This document shows positions 51,487-60,693 of a stretch of DNA of 64,000 bases, in pieces; position 1 is the stretch's first letter, and the number at the start of each line of letters is the position of its first letter. A program made the position numbers and the translations under genes. The DNA is taken from assembly GCA_902475025.1 (NCBI GenBank), contig CABRXX010000007.1:4952-68951 (forward strand). The letters are read 5' to 3'. This DNA is from Merdiplasma sp905207905. GTDB lineage: Bacteria; Bacillota; Clostridia; Lachnospirales; Lachnospiraceae. The notes below the pieces were generated by a model. The model worked only from the letters and a program-made list of their open reading frames with translations, searched no databases and had not been told where the DNA came from.

Positions 51487-54400
51487 TTATTTTAAAATCC
51501 CGCTCCTCTCAATGCTTTCCACCACATTTTCCAGCTCTTTTGGGGGAAGAACCAGAGCAAAGCGCACATACCCCTCTCCCAGATTTCCAAAACTGCTGCC
51601 GGGCACACAGATCACCCCGGAGCGCTCCATCAGCTCCATACAGAACTGTTCCGAATTAGTATACCCCTCCGGCAGCGGCGCCCACACGAACATAGTGCCC
51701 TGGCTGTCCGGAACCTGCCAGCCAATCCTTCGCAGTCCCTGACAGAGAGTCCGATTGCGAAGGTCATACTGACGGCACTGCTCCAGTACTTCCTCCTCCG
51801 GCGTCTTTAAAGCCGCGATGGCTCCATACTGCACAGGCAGAAAAATACCGTAATCAATCTGAGAGCGAAGAGCCTGGAAACGGGCTACAATCTCCCGGTT
51901 ACCCACCACAAAAGACATCCTGGCTCCTGTATAATTATAAGATTTAGACAGGGAATAAAACTCGATTCCCACTTCCTTAGCCCCCTCAAAGGACAAGAAA
52001 GAAGTCCCTCTGCAATCTTTGTAGTCCTCCAGGGAAGGCTCGAAAAGAGCTTCTTCTCCCTCCCTTTTCGGAAACACGATATCCGAATAGGCGTTATCAT
52101 GAAGGATCACAATGTCATACTTCTTTGCAAAATCAATCAGCTCACGGTAAAATTTCTCCGGCGCAGTGCGGCAGATGGGATTTCCCGGATAATTTACCAC
52201 CATAAATCTGGCTTCTTCCGCCACCTCCGATGGAATGGCTTTCAGATCAGGCAGAAAATCATTTTCCTTCAACAGAGAATACTCCCACACCTTTGCATCG
52301 CAAAATAAAGGCCCAATCTTAAAAATAGGATAGCCGGGGTTGGGAACCAGCACCAGATCTCCAGGATTGCACAGCACCCAGGCAATGTGGGCCATGCCCT
52401 CCTGGGAGCCGTAGATGGACATGATCTCATCCTTCTCCAGCACTACTCCAAACCTTTTCTGATAAAAATCCTGCACAGTCTCGATCAACTGGGGCAGCTC
52501 TTTTAAGGCATATTTGAAATTGTCCGGATCCAAGGCCGCCCTGGATACTGCCTCCATCACTCTGGCAGGCGGAGCAAAATCCGGAGTCCCCACAGACAAA
52601 TTATAAATCGTCTTCCCTTCCTTTAAAAGTTCCTCTTTCCGCTCATTCAGCACCGCAAAAATTCCTGCATCAAAGGACGTAGCCCTCTTTGAAAATTCCA
52701 CCTTCATCTTCTTGTCCTCTTTCTTTTCTCTCTTTTCCAGTATACAGGTAAGCACAAACAATAACCCGCAAAAAACAGATAAAATCAGTCCCAGCCATAA
52801 ACCTCCCGGCGTGTAGGTCATGGAGATCTCATGGTCTCCCGAAGACAGATCCACTCCCATTAAGGAATCTCCGATCTTGATCAACTCCGCCTTAGCGCCG
52901 TCCACCGTAAGACTCCAGTTTTCACTGTAAGGCACCGTAAGCAGCATAGTTCCTTCCTGATCCACATGGATGGTTCCGCTTAAATGATTGCCCTCTGCCT
53001 CCACCTGCTCCAGCTGATTCCTGGAGAGCTGATCCACCACCTTCTGATAAGCTGCATTGTCGCAGACATACACCCTGGCAGTCTGAACCCCCTCCTCATC
53101 CATGGTAACTGTAAAATCCGCCATATCCTTCCCGTCCATCCGGTTGATCACATACAGATGGTCTGTGTAAGTATCATAGGTTTTGGAGTATTCCGGCGTA
53201 TTTAATTCCAGCTTATCCACCCGGTTGGCCAGATAGAGATATACCTGTTTGTTTTCCGGAATAAGAATCCCGTAATTTTCTCCGTTAGACATCTCAATCT
53301 GCCGGTCAAACAAAAAAATCGGTTCCAGTCCTGTAGCCAGCTGTACAAAGCTGTTCTGCACATCCATAGGATTGTCCTGATAAATATTCCACTCTTTAAT
53401 AGAAGAATTCACCATAAAACCTAAAGACAGCGCATTCTTATTTTCATAGAGGGTCAGATTATCATCGGAATCCACCTTCTCAAACTGATAAATAGAATCC
53501 CCTTTTCCCTTGGAGGAGAGCACATAGCGGATGCCAAACACATCGTTCATCAGCTTGGTCACTCCGTTGTAACCATTTTTGTTGGTTCTTGCCTCAATCC
53601 CCAGCCGGTCGCACAGCTCTGTGGTAGAGGCAGGCATGGTGGAATTGAACATCACCAGGGCATGACCGCCTGCATACATGGTCACATTCCGCATCCTCTG
53701 GCTGTCAATCTCACTGCGGTAAAATTCCTCGTCCTCCCCTCCCCCCGTCAGGGTGCCAAAGGAGGCCTGGTCTGCCATGTAGGAACTGCGCCCCACATTT
53801 CCGTTGCAGCAAAGACCGTAGATCCCATGGCCTCCCGCCTCTGCCAGCATCAGCCCTCCTGCCAGGTAAAGAGCCAGTTTTCTGCGCCCTTTCATCAGCT
53901 TTGCGGACAGCAGCACCAGCAGATACACCAGCAAAAGAAGGAGCGTGATCAGATACACATAGGGTTCCAGATCTCCCAGCTTTAACAGGTAAGCCGTCAG
54001 AGCAAAGCCGATGGGAAGCAGCCCGGAAACCAGCAGCTTCCATAATTTCATATTCCCTGCATGTTCCAGCACATCAAAAGACATCACCAAAAGCAGGCAG
54101 ATGTAAAGAAAAGCGAACCGGTTGGGCAGGCCGTTCTGCACATGGAAGCCATGCCAGATATAATTCAAAATATTCATGGAAAAGCCAAGCAACAAAAATC
54201 CTGCCAAAGCAAGCTTGGCCAGCCGCTCCCGAAGCCGGATCTTATCGTCCAGGGCATAGAGAACCACCAGCACCAGCACCGCCACACCGCAATAGGCGTT
54301 TAAGCCCACCTGGCTGCTGGAGATATTCACAGGAGCATTTCCTGCAAAATGAGCCAATACCATATCGAAAAAGCTGGTGTAAAACTTGATTACAGAGGGA

Positions 54401-55203
54401 AAGCTGTTGTTTAGCATGGACTCAGAGCTGGAGAGTCCCACATAAGCGGGAAGCAGCACCACAGAGGCCATCCCTCCTGCCAGCAGGGAATACCATCCAA
54501 ACCTCAGACAGCTTTTCCAGATCTTTCTCCAGGTAAGCCTCCGCTTTGCAGCAAAGCACACCAAAAGATACAGACAGGAAAAAATGCAAAGCATAAATCC
54601 AATATAATAATTACACCAGAGCCCGTAAAACAAAGCCAGGCCGTACATCTTTCCGCCCTTGCCGGCCACGATTTTTTCAATTCCCATCATGATCAGCGGC
54701 ACCATGGCAATGCTGTCCAGCCACATCAGATTAAAGGAATAGCCGATCATAAAGTTGCTCAGGGCAAACATGGTGCCAAATACAATAGGCCAAAACCGCC
54801 TTCCCGGCGCCCGCTTGTAAAGGTACCAGGAAAAAATGCCTCCGCAGAGAGCCATTTTCAGCAAAATAAAATAGTCCATCACATCTGCCACATGAGCCTT
54901 GGGAAACAAAGCCAGCAGCAGATTTAGGGGACTTGCCAGATAGTAGGCAAAGGTAGCCCAGAAATCATACCCCAGTCCTCCGGAAAAGGAATAAAGCAGG
55001 GATTCCGAATGCACCAGCTTCTGCTGCAGCTCCGTATAAAAAGGCAGATACTGATGAATAGAATCAATGATCAGCACTGTGTGATCCCCAAAGGGCCAGA
55101 TTCCGTTGATGCCATAACCCACCAAAGTGATCAGAGCCGGCACCAAAAATCCCATGCCAAAATAAAACAGCCCCGGCCGCCGTAACTTTCGTTGTTCAAT
55201 CAT
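51487..55203 (-). CDS. YfhO-family membrane protein fused to a PLP aminotransferase
   Basis: One uninterrupted 1238-codon frame. Residues 1-832 are a YfhO (GT-C-like) protein: about 12-14 membrane helices, DSIHQYLPFY near the N-terminus, a large outer domain (about 480-795) and a last helix GLWLGLILSVFCGLLFVLTC ending in basic, cytosolic residues. Residues 833-1238 form a complete class I/II aminotransferase: MKVEFSKRATSFDAGIFAVL, VVNYPGNPIC, HDNAYSDIVF, PLP lysine in FYSLSKSYNYTGA. YfhO proteins help glycosylate lipoteichoic acid. Met833 has AGAGG eight bases upstream, so a separate aminotransferase may also be made. Overlaps addA by 8 bases. A lost stop codon or sequence error is the main alternative. 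Confidence 0.85.
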   Translation of the reverse strand: MIEQRKLRRPGLFYFGMGFLVPALITLVGYGINGIWPFGDHTVLIIDSIHQYLPFYTELQQKLVHSESLLYSFSGGLGYDFWATFAYYLASPLNLLLALFPKAHVADVMDYFILLKMALCGGIFSWYLYKRAPGRRFWPIVFGTMFALSNFMIGYSFNLMWLDSIAMVPLIMMGIEKIVAGKGGKMYGLALFYGLWCNYYIGFMLCIFSCLYLLVCFAAKRRLTWRKIWKSCLRFGWYSLLAGGMASVVLLPAYVGLSSSESMLNNSFPSVIKFYTSFFDMVLAHFAGNAPVNISSSQVGLNAYCGVAVLVLVVLYALDDKIRLRERLAKLALAGFLLLGFSMNILNYIWHGFHVQNGLPNRFAFLYICLLLVMSFDVLEHAGNMKLWKLLVSGLLPIGFALTAYLLKLGDLEPYVYLITLLLLLVYLLVLLSAKLMKGRRKLALYLAGGLMLAEAGGHGIYGLCCNGNVGRSSYMADQASFGTLTGGGEDEEFYRSEIDSQRMRNVTMYAGGHALVMFNSTMPASTTELCDRLGIEARTNKNGYNGVTKLMNDVFGIRYVLSSKGKGDSIYQFEKVDSDDNLTLYENKNALSLGFMVNSSIKEWNIYQDNPMDVQNSFVQLATGLEPIFLFDRQIEMSNGENYGILIPENKQVYLYLANRVDKLELNTPEYSKTYDTYTDHLYVINRMDGKDMADFTVTMDEEGVQTARVYVCDNAAYQKVVDQLSRNQLEQVEAEGNHLSGTIHVDQEGTMLLTVPYSENWSLTVDGAKAELIKIGDSLMGVDLSSGDHEISMTYTPGGLWLGLILSVFCGLLFVLTCILEKREKKEDKKMKVEFSKRATSFDAGIFAVLNERKEELLKEGKTIYNLSVGTPDFAPPARVMEAVSRAALDPDNFKYALKELPQLIETVQDFYQKRFGVVLEKDEIMSIYGSQEGMAHIAWVLCNPGDLVLVPNPGYPIFKIGPLFCDAKVWEYSLLKENDFLPDLKAIPSEVAEEARFMVVNYPGNPICRTAPEKFYRELIDFAKKYDIVILHDNAYSDIVFPKREGEEALFEPSLEDYKDCRGTSFLSFEGAKEVGIEFYSLSKSYNYTGARMSFVVGNREIVARFQALRSQIDYGIFLPVQYGAIAALKTPEEEVLEQCRQYDLRNRTLCQGLRRIGWQVPDSQGTMFVWAPLPEGYTNSEQFCMELMERSGVICVPGSSFGNLGEGYVRFALVLPPKELENVVESIERSGILK

Positions 55204-58200
55204 GCACTATAACCTCCTGGTTTAAGCAGAACGAATAGATCCGTTTTTCCTTCACCTTTTTCCCCGTCAGGCGCTCCAGAGCCATCTGATAGCACAGCAG
55301 CTGAACCTTATAACGCCTTGCCAGCTCCTCCGGCTTCTTTACCTGATCCGTCTTATAGTCCACCAGAATCAGGCTGTCTCCTTCCTGAAAATAAGCGTCT
55401 ATGATTCCTTGCAGCAGCACTTCCTCCTCAGGGTCCCACTCCGGATCCAGACTGGAAGCCCTGACTCCCAGAACAAAAGGCTGCTCCCGGTAAAGCATCC
55501 CCGCCCGGGCTGCTCTGCTCATTCTTTCTCCAATGGAAGAGTTCAAAAAACCTGTAATCTTCTTAATAGAAATCCATTCCGCCTCATCTTTCTGAATTTT
55601 ACCACACTTCACCATGGTTTCCAACTGAGATTCTGTGAACTTTCTGTCAAATCCACCTCCAAACTCCAGATGTTCCAGGAAGCGATGATAAATCGTCCCC
55701 CTGGCAGCGCCGCTCTTTTCCTCTTCTCCGCTCTTAAATCTGGGAATCAGGGGCACCACCTCCGGTTCTTGATAAAGAAGAAGGGACTCCTCTTTGGGTT
55801 CTCTGTCCATGTGCATCCGTTTCAGCAAAGACACCGTAATCTTTCCAGGAATAGACAGATTTTTTTCATAGGGGTACGTAAGGCTGAGCCTGCGCCTCAG
55901 TTCCTCTCCCAATGCTTTCGTCTCCTCCGTCTCCGAAAAAGGCTGATACAGCATCTCCCGTTCTTTCAGTCCCTTTTCCAGATCTTCCCCCTGGGCCTGC
56001 TCCAGCTCTTCCAGACTCCATCTGTGAAATATAACGCCTCCCGGCTTATGCGAAAGCTCCGTCTCCGAAGATGCCGGAAGAGCAAACTCCTCCAAAAGCT
56101 GTTTCCCACAGTCATGACGCAGAAGAGCCGCCATCACCCAGTCCAGACAGGTGTCTGCGCTGGTGATGGTGCTGTAGGAGATGGTACCTTTTTCACTTCC
56201 GATCTCCTCTGCCCAGGCATGCATCTTCTTTTCCAGATCTTTCACCCCTCCGGTGAGGATCAGCTTCTCTCTGGCCCTGGTCATGGCCACATACAGCACC
56301 CGAAGCTCCTCGCCCAGATTTTCTTCCAGAAGTTGTCTGGCCATCACCCGTTTCATCAAAAGAGGCAGCTTCACCCGAAGATCCAGATCCACATAATCAC
56401 AGCCCACTCCAAGCTCCGGATGGAAAATCAGCCGGCTTCTAGAATCCTGAAGATTAAAATTTTTTCCAAGGCCGCTCACAAATACAATCGGAAATTCCAG
56501 GCCCTTGCTCTTGTGGATGCTCATGATCCGCACCACATCCTCCGCTTCCCCAATCTGGCTGGCCTCTCCATAATCAATCTCGTATTTCTGCAGATGCTCA
56601 ATGTACCGCACAAAATTAAACAATCCCCGATAGCTGGTGGCCTCATAGGCCATGGCCTTTTCTGCCAGCATATCCAGATTGGCCTTTCTTTGCGCCCCTC
56701 CTGGCATGGCCAGCACATAATCTCCATACCCGGTGGTCTCCAAAATATTCCACAACAGCAAATGCATAGGTGTATAAGGAACCATATCCCGGAACCGCCC
56801 GGTCATCTCCCAGAAATTTTTTAGTTTTTTATACAGTTGTGAAGTTGGGTCCTGTCCCTCCAGATACCGGACACAACAGGTATAGAAATCTGTATCCGGA
56901 CTCTGAATCCGCAGCCTTGCCAGCTCCTCATCTTTCAGTTTTCCTATGGGAGAGCGCAGTACTGCTGCCAGAGGAATATCCTGCCTTGGATTGTCCAGTA
57001 CCTGAAGGTAGGACAGCACTGTCTTTACCTCAAGAGCCGAAAAATATCCGGTGCTTCCCCCGGTATAAGCCGGGATTCCAAATTCTCCCAGAACCTGGGC
57101 AAACAAATCTGCCCAGCCGGAGATGGTGCGCAGCAGGATCACAATATCCGAATATCGAACCGAACGAAAGCGCCCCTCTTCCTTATCCCAAATCTGCTCC
57201 GTCCCTACCATCTGGCGGATCCGCAAGGCAACGGCCATTGCCTCCTGCCGCCGAAGATCCCCGGCAGCTTCCCCATTCTCTTCTGAATCTCCCTGTTTCC
57301 GGACATCCTCTATCAGAAGCACTTCCGTGTCATAAAATTCCTCCTTGGGCGCAGGGGGAAACTGAGCCCCCGGATACAGCGCGGCATCCTCATCGTAGAC
57401 GATGCCTCCCACTGCCTCTGTCATCAGCTGTTGGAAAATGAGATTCACCGTGTCCAGCACCTGATGGCGGCTGCGAAAATTCTTGTGCAGATCAATGCGT
57501 CGATTCTCCCCCTGGTTTTTCTGGTAAGTGTGGTATTTTTCCATAAAAAGCTCAGGCCTTGCCAGCCGGAACCGGTAAATGCTCTGTTTGACATCTCCCA
57601 CCATAAACAGGTTGCGACGCCCCTGCGCCTTTCCGGAAACGCTGGTGAGGAGGATCTCCTGCACCAGATTGCTGTCCTGGTACTCATCGATCATGATCTC
57701 CTGGTAATATTCCCCGTATTCCCGGGCCGCCTGAGTAGGCGCCCAACCCGCCTCTCCCGGCTCCACCAGGATCTTCAGGACAAAGTGCTCCAGGTCATTG
57801 AAATCCACCAGTTTTTTTTCTGTCTTTCTCTCCTCATAGGCTTTCTCAAATCGATCCGTCAGCTTCACCAGCACCTGTACCATATGGCGATTGTTGGCCA
57901 TATCCTCTGCCATCTGACTGGGAGAAGCAAAAAAATAAGTTTGTCTCAGTTTATCAATCTGTTTTTTGATCATATCTCTCAGATTTTTGACCCTGAGAAT
58001 TTTGATCGCAGAAACATTCTCGTCCTTTTTTCTGGAAAGAGCCAGCCAGGAAGGAGGCGTCTCAAAAATGTGATAATATTCCTCATAGGTACTGCACTTT
58101 TCCAGACGCTGCAGATAATGAAGATCTTCCTCCATAGCTTCCAGATACATCCAGGGGCCGTCCGGCTCCCGAACAATCGCAAGAAGTCCTTTCTGGATCG

Positions 58201-58882
58201 TGACCAGATCCTGAATCCGCAGCTTCAGGATGCGCAGCAGCTCCTGCATCCAGGGAGCATTGGCAAACATCGTTTCATCTGCCCCGTAAGCCTCCAGGCA
58301 CTGACTGCGGAAGGCTTCCGGCCATGGATGCCCCATAGAGAAATCATAAAACTGCAGAATCGCCTCCTCCAGTCCCTGATCCGACTTTCCCGGGGCAAAG
58401 GCCTCGGAAAAACAGAGAAACTCCGGATCCTTCTCACTGTAGGCTTCCTCCAGAAGCTCCTCCATCACATCATGACGCAAAAGTTTTAACTCACCCTCAT
58501 CCCCAATTCGGAAACCGGGATCCAGTCCGATCCTGTGAAAGTGATTCCGGATCACCTCCAAACAGAAGCTGTGAATCGTAGTGATCTGTGCGTGATGCAC
58601 CAGGGTAATCTGACGCTGAAGATGTTCATTCTCCGGCTGCTCCTCCAATTTCTCCTCCAACGCAGTCCTTATCCGCTCCCGCATCTCCCCTGCCGCTGCA
58701 TTGGTAAAGGTAACCACAAGAAGCCGGTCAATATCTGCCGGCTTCCTCTCATCCAATATTTTTGAAATAATGCGCTCCACTAAAACGGCAGTCTTTCCGG
58801 AACCTGCCGCTGCGGATACCAGCATATTGCAGTCCCTCAGGTCAATGACCTGCTGCTGCTCTTCTGTCCATCTGCTGCCCAT
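55196..58882 (-). CDS. addA: ATP-dependent helicase/nuclease subunit A
   Basis: 1228 residues. UvrD-type helicase with Walker A AAAGSGKTAVLVER, MIDEYQDSNLVQE, later helicase motifs including STHKSKGLEFPIVFVSG-like IHKSKGLEFPIVF, and a C-terminal PD-(D/E)XK nuclease (GIIDAYFQEGD, LVDYKTDQVKKPE). Half of AddAB, which resects double-strand breaks. AGGAGA precedes the ATG. Its partner addB is not adjacent: three unrelated genes lie between. Confidence 0.97.
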   Translation of the reverse strand: MGSRWTEEQQQVIDLRDCNMLVSAAAGSGKTAVLVERIISKILDERKPADIDRLLVVTFTNAAAGEMRERIRTALEEKLEEQPENEHLQRQITLVHHAQITTIHSFCLEVIRNHFHRIGLDPGFRIGDEGELKLLRHDVMEELLEEAYSEKDPEFLCFSEAFAPGKSDQGLEEAILQFYDFSMGHPWPEAFRSQCLEAYGADETMFANAPWMQELLRILKLRIQDLVTIQKGLLAIVREPDGPWMYLEAMEEDLHYLQRLEKCSTYEEYYHIFETPPSWLALSRKKDENVSAIKILRVKNLRDMIKKQIDKLRQTYFFASPSQMAEDMANNRHMVQVLVKLTDRFEKAYEERKTEKKLVDFNDLEHFVLKILVEPGEAGWAPTQAAREYGEYYQEIMIDEYQDSNLVQEILLTSVSGKAQGRRNLFMVGDVKQSIYRFRLARPELFMEKYHTYQKNQGENRRIDLHKNFRSRHQVLDTVNLIFQQLMTEAVGGIVYDEDAALYPGAQFPPAPKEEFYDTEVLLIEDVRKQGDSEENGEAAGDLRRQEAMAVALRIRQMVGTEQIWDKEEGRFRSVRYSDIVILLRTISGWADLFAQVLGEFGIPAYTGGSTGYFSALEVKTVLSYLQVLDNPRQDIPLAAVLRSPIGKLKDEELARLRIQSPDTDFYTCCVRYLEGQDPTSQLYKKLKNFWEMTGRFRDMVPYTPMHLLLWNILETTGYGDYVLAMPGGAQRKANLDMLAEKAMAYEATSYRGLFNFVRYIEHLQKYEIDYGEASQIGEAEDVVRIMSIHKSKGLEFPIVFVSGLGKNFNLQDSRSRLIFHPELGVGCDYVDLDLRVKLPLLMKRVMARQLLEENLGEELRVLYVAMTRAREKLILTGGVKDLEKKMHAWAEEIGSEKGTISYSTITSADTCLDWVMAALLRHDCGKQLLEEFALPASSETELSHKPGGVIFHRWSLEELEQAQGEDLEKGLKEREMLYQPFSETEETKALGEELRRRLSLTYPYEKNLSIPGKITVSLLKRMHMDREPKEESLLLYQEPEVVPLIPRFKSGEEEKSGAARGTIYHRFLEHLEFGGGFDRKFTESQLETMVKCGKIQKDEAEWISIKKITGFLNSSIGERMSRAARAGMLYREQPFVLGVRASSLDPEWDPEEEVLLQGIIDAYFQEGDSLILVDYKTDQVKKPEELARRYKVQLLCYQMALERLTGKKVKEKRIYSFCLNQEVIVHD

Positions 58883-58906
58883 GGGCGCTCTCCTTTCCTC
58901 TGTCTC

Positions 58907-59212
58907 TCAGATCCCCAATTTTTGAAGAAGTTCCTCCTTGGGCAAATAGCCCACGCTCCTGGCAATCTCTTTCCCGTCCTGAAGCAGGATCACTGTGGGA
59001 ATACTCACCACCCGGAACCGCACTGCCAGTTCCGGCTCCGCATCCACATCCACTTTTCCAATCATCAGATCATCCCTCTCTGCATCCAGTTCCTCCATAA
59101 TAGGCGTCAGCATCTGACAGGGACCGCACCAGGTTGCCCAGAAATCCAGCAGCACTGGTTTCTTGGAATTTACCACAACATCTTCAAACGTATTTTTCGT
59201 AACCGTTTTCAT
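58907..59212 (-). CDS. trxA: Thioredoxin
   Basis: 101 residues with the active-site WCGPC in DFWATWCGPCQMLTP and cis-Pro in VSIPTVILL. Reduces disulfides in the cytosol. AAAGGAG before ATG 59212. Three bases before it ends the FTR-like gene; likely reduced by that or by a flavin thioredoxin reductase elsewhere. Confidence 0.96.
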   Translation of the reverse strand: MKTVTKNTFEDVVVNSKKPVLLDFWATWCGPCQMLTPIMEELDAERDDLMIGKVDVDAEPELAVRFRVVSIPTVILLQDGKEIARSVGYLPKEELLQKLGI

Positions 59213-59215
59213 AAA

Positions 59216-59419
59216 TTATCGCTCCTTTTCTTTGTAATACAGCATACAGTGACAATAGCCTTCAAACTCTGGATCTTCCATCTGCTGTCGGAATTCCTGA
59301 CAGATACACTTGTATTCTTCTTTCTTTTCCAGCCGGCAGGGACAGTATCCTCCCTTTCGCTTCAGGCCCTCCTTCACCCGCTCTACCACTTCTTTATTTT
59401 CATTCAGCCTTATTGCCAT
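59216..59419 (-). CDS. Ferredoxin-thioredoxin reductase catalytic-subunit-like protein
   Basis: 67 residues, shorter than plant FTR beta (about 115) but typical of bacterial relatives. Cys pattern CPC...CIC...CHC (in GGYCPCRLEKK, YKCICQEF, GYCHCMLY) matches the 4Fe-4S plus redox disulfide arrangement. In plants ferredoxin passes electrons through it to thioredoxin. Lying directly upstream of trxA, it is likely a ferredoxin-linked reductase for that thioredoxin, but no variable subunit is present. Of two adjacent ATGs, 59419 has better spacing from AGGAGG. Confidence 0.85.
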   Translation of the reverse strand: MAIRLNENKEVVERVKEGLKRKGGYCPCRLEKKEEYKCICQEFRQQMEDPEFEGYCHCMLYYKEKER

Positions 59420-59514
59420 CATTTCCTCCTCATTCTCTGTCTGAACCGCTCCAGGACCTTATTCATTCTTCCCGTTCTGGACTGCACTCCGAAACTCCCG
59501 CTATCCTGCTGCTT

Positions 59515-60693
59515 TTACCTGCGTATGTAATCCTTATCCACTTGGATCACCGTGCAATACTGGGAAGAAATCTTTTGTATCTCCTGATTCAAATAGCTTT
59601 TCACCTGCTCATCCCCCATTGGATAATTGTAGGGAACTACCACATCAAAAATTACGTTGGTGTGTGTGGGGCCTTCCACCACGCGGAAATCGTGGAACCG
59701 AATCTCCCCTTCCATGGACTGGATAATCCTGCGCACCTGGCCTTTTAGCTTCCGCACATTTTCACTGTCCGTGGCCACAGGATCCATATGGATCACTGCT
59801 TCACACAAAAGCTCCTTCTTCAAATGATGCTCTATGGTATCTATGGTATCGTGAAGTTTCACCATATCCCCATTGGCAGGCACTTCCGCATGGAGAGAGA
59901 TCATCACCCTGCCCGGTCCGTAATTGTGTACCACCAGATCATGGATATCCAAAATCCCCTGATCCCTGTAGCCTAGCACAATCTCCTTCACCTTCTCCAC
60001 AAACTCCGGTTCCGGCGGCTGACCCAAAAGAGGATCAATGGTATCCTTTGCAGCGCTGATACCTGCCAGCAGTACAAAGCAGGATACCAAAATCCCGCAC
60101 CAGCCATCAATCTGCACGCCGGTAAACTTTGCAAAAAGAGTGGTTCCCAGCACCACAAAAGTGGCCAGACTGTCGCTTAAGCTGTCCTTGGAAGCAGCTT
60201 CCATGGCAGCGCTGCCGATCTTTCTTCCCACACTCCTGTTATAAAAACACATATACAGCTTCACTCCAATGGAAGCAGCCAGAATCGCCAGCACCAGCAG
60301 GCTGGCCGACACCGGCTCCGGATGCAGAATCTTATCCACAGAAGACTGGAACAATTCCAGCGCCATCAACAAAATCACCACAGAAACCAGCAGACCCGAC
60401 ACATATTCGATTCTCCCATGTCCAAAAGGGTGATCCGGATCCGGCTTCTGTCCTGCCATCTTAAATCCTACCAGCGTAATTACAGAGGAACCTGCGTCCG
60501 ATAAATTGTTAAAAGCATCCGCTGTGATGGCTACCGAGTTGCTGAACACACCTGCAAAAAACTTTCCTGCAAACAGCAGGATATTGAGAAAGATCCCCAC
60601 TGCCCCGCAAAGCATGCCATAGCTCTGACGCACCTTGGGATCTGTGATCTCCTTCTGATTCTTTATAAAAAATCTGCTTAATATTGTAATCAT
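59515..60693 (-). CDS. Cation diffusion facilitator (CDF) family exporter
   Basis: 392 residues, six helices and a cytosolic C-terminal domain. Metal-site residues: NNLSD in helix 2 (ITADAFNNLSDAGSS) and DSLSD in helix 5 (SKDSLSDSLA), giving NxxxD and DxxxD rather than the HxxxD of Zn CDFs. That combination is like Mn2+ exporters of the MntE/MneP group; specificity is inferred. Its ATG overlaps the addB stop in ATGA. Confidence 0.92.
   Translation of the reverse strand: MITILSRFFIKNQKEITDPKVRQSYGMLCGAVGIFLNILLFAGKFFAGVFSNSVAITADAFNNLSDAGSSVITLVGFKMAGQKPDPDHPFGHGRIEYVSGLLVSVVILLMALELFQSSVDKILHPEPVSASLLVLAILAASIGVKLYMCFYNRSVGRKIGSAAMEAASKDSLSDSLATFVVLGTTLFAKFTGVQIDGWCGILVSCFVLLAGISAAKDTIDPLLGQPPEPEFVEKVKEIVLGYRDQGILDIHDLVVHNYGPGRVMISLHAEVPANGDMVKLHDTIDTIEHHLKKELLCEAVIHMDPVATDSENVRKLKGQVRRIIQSMEGEIRFHDFRVVEGPTHTNVIFDVVVPYNYPMGDEQVKSYLNQEIQKISSQYCTVIQVDKDYIRR

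Noticed and set aside
55409..58489. Long plus-strand open frames opposite addA
   Set aside because: Antisense shadows of a conserved gene, without promoter or ribosome sites.
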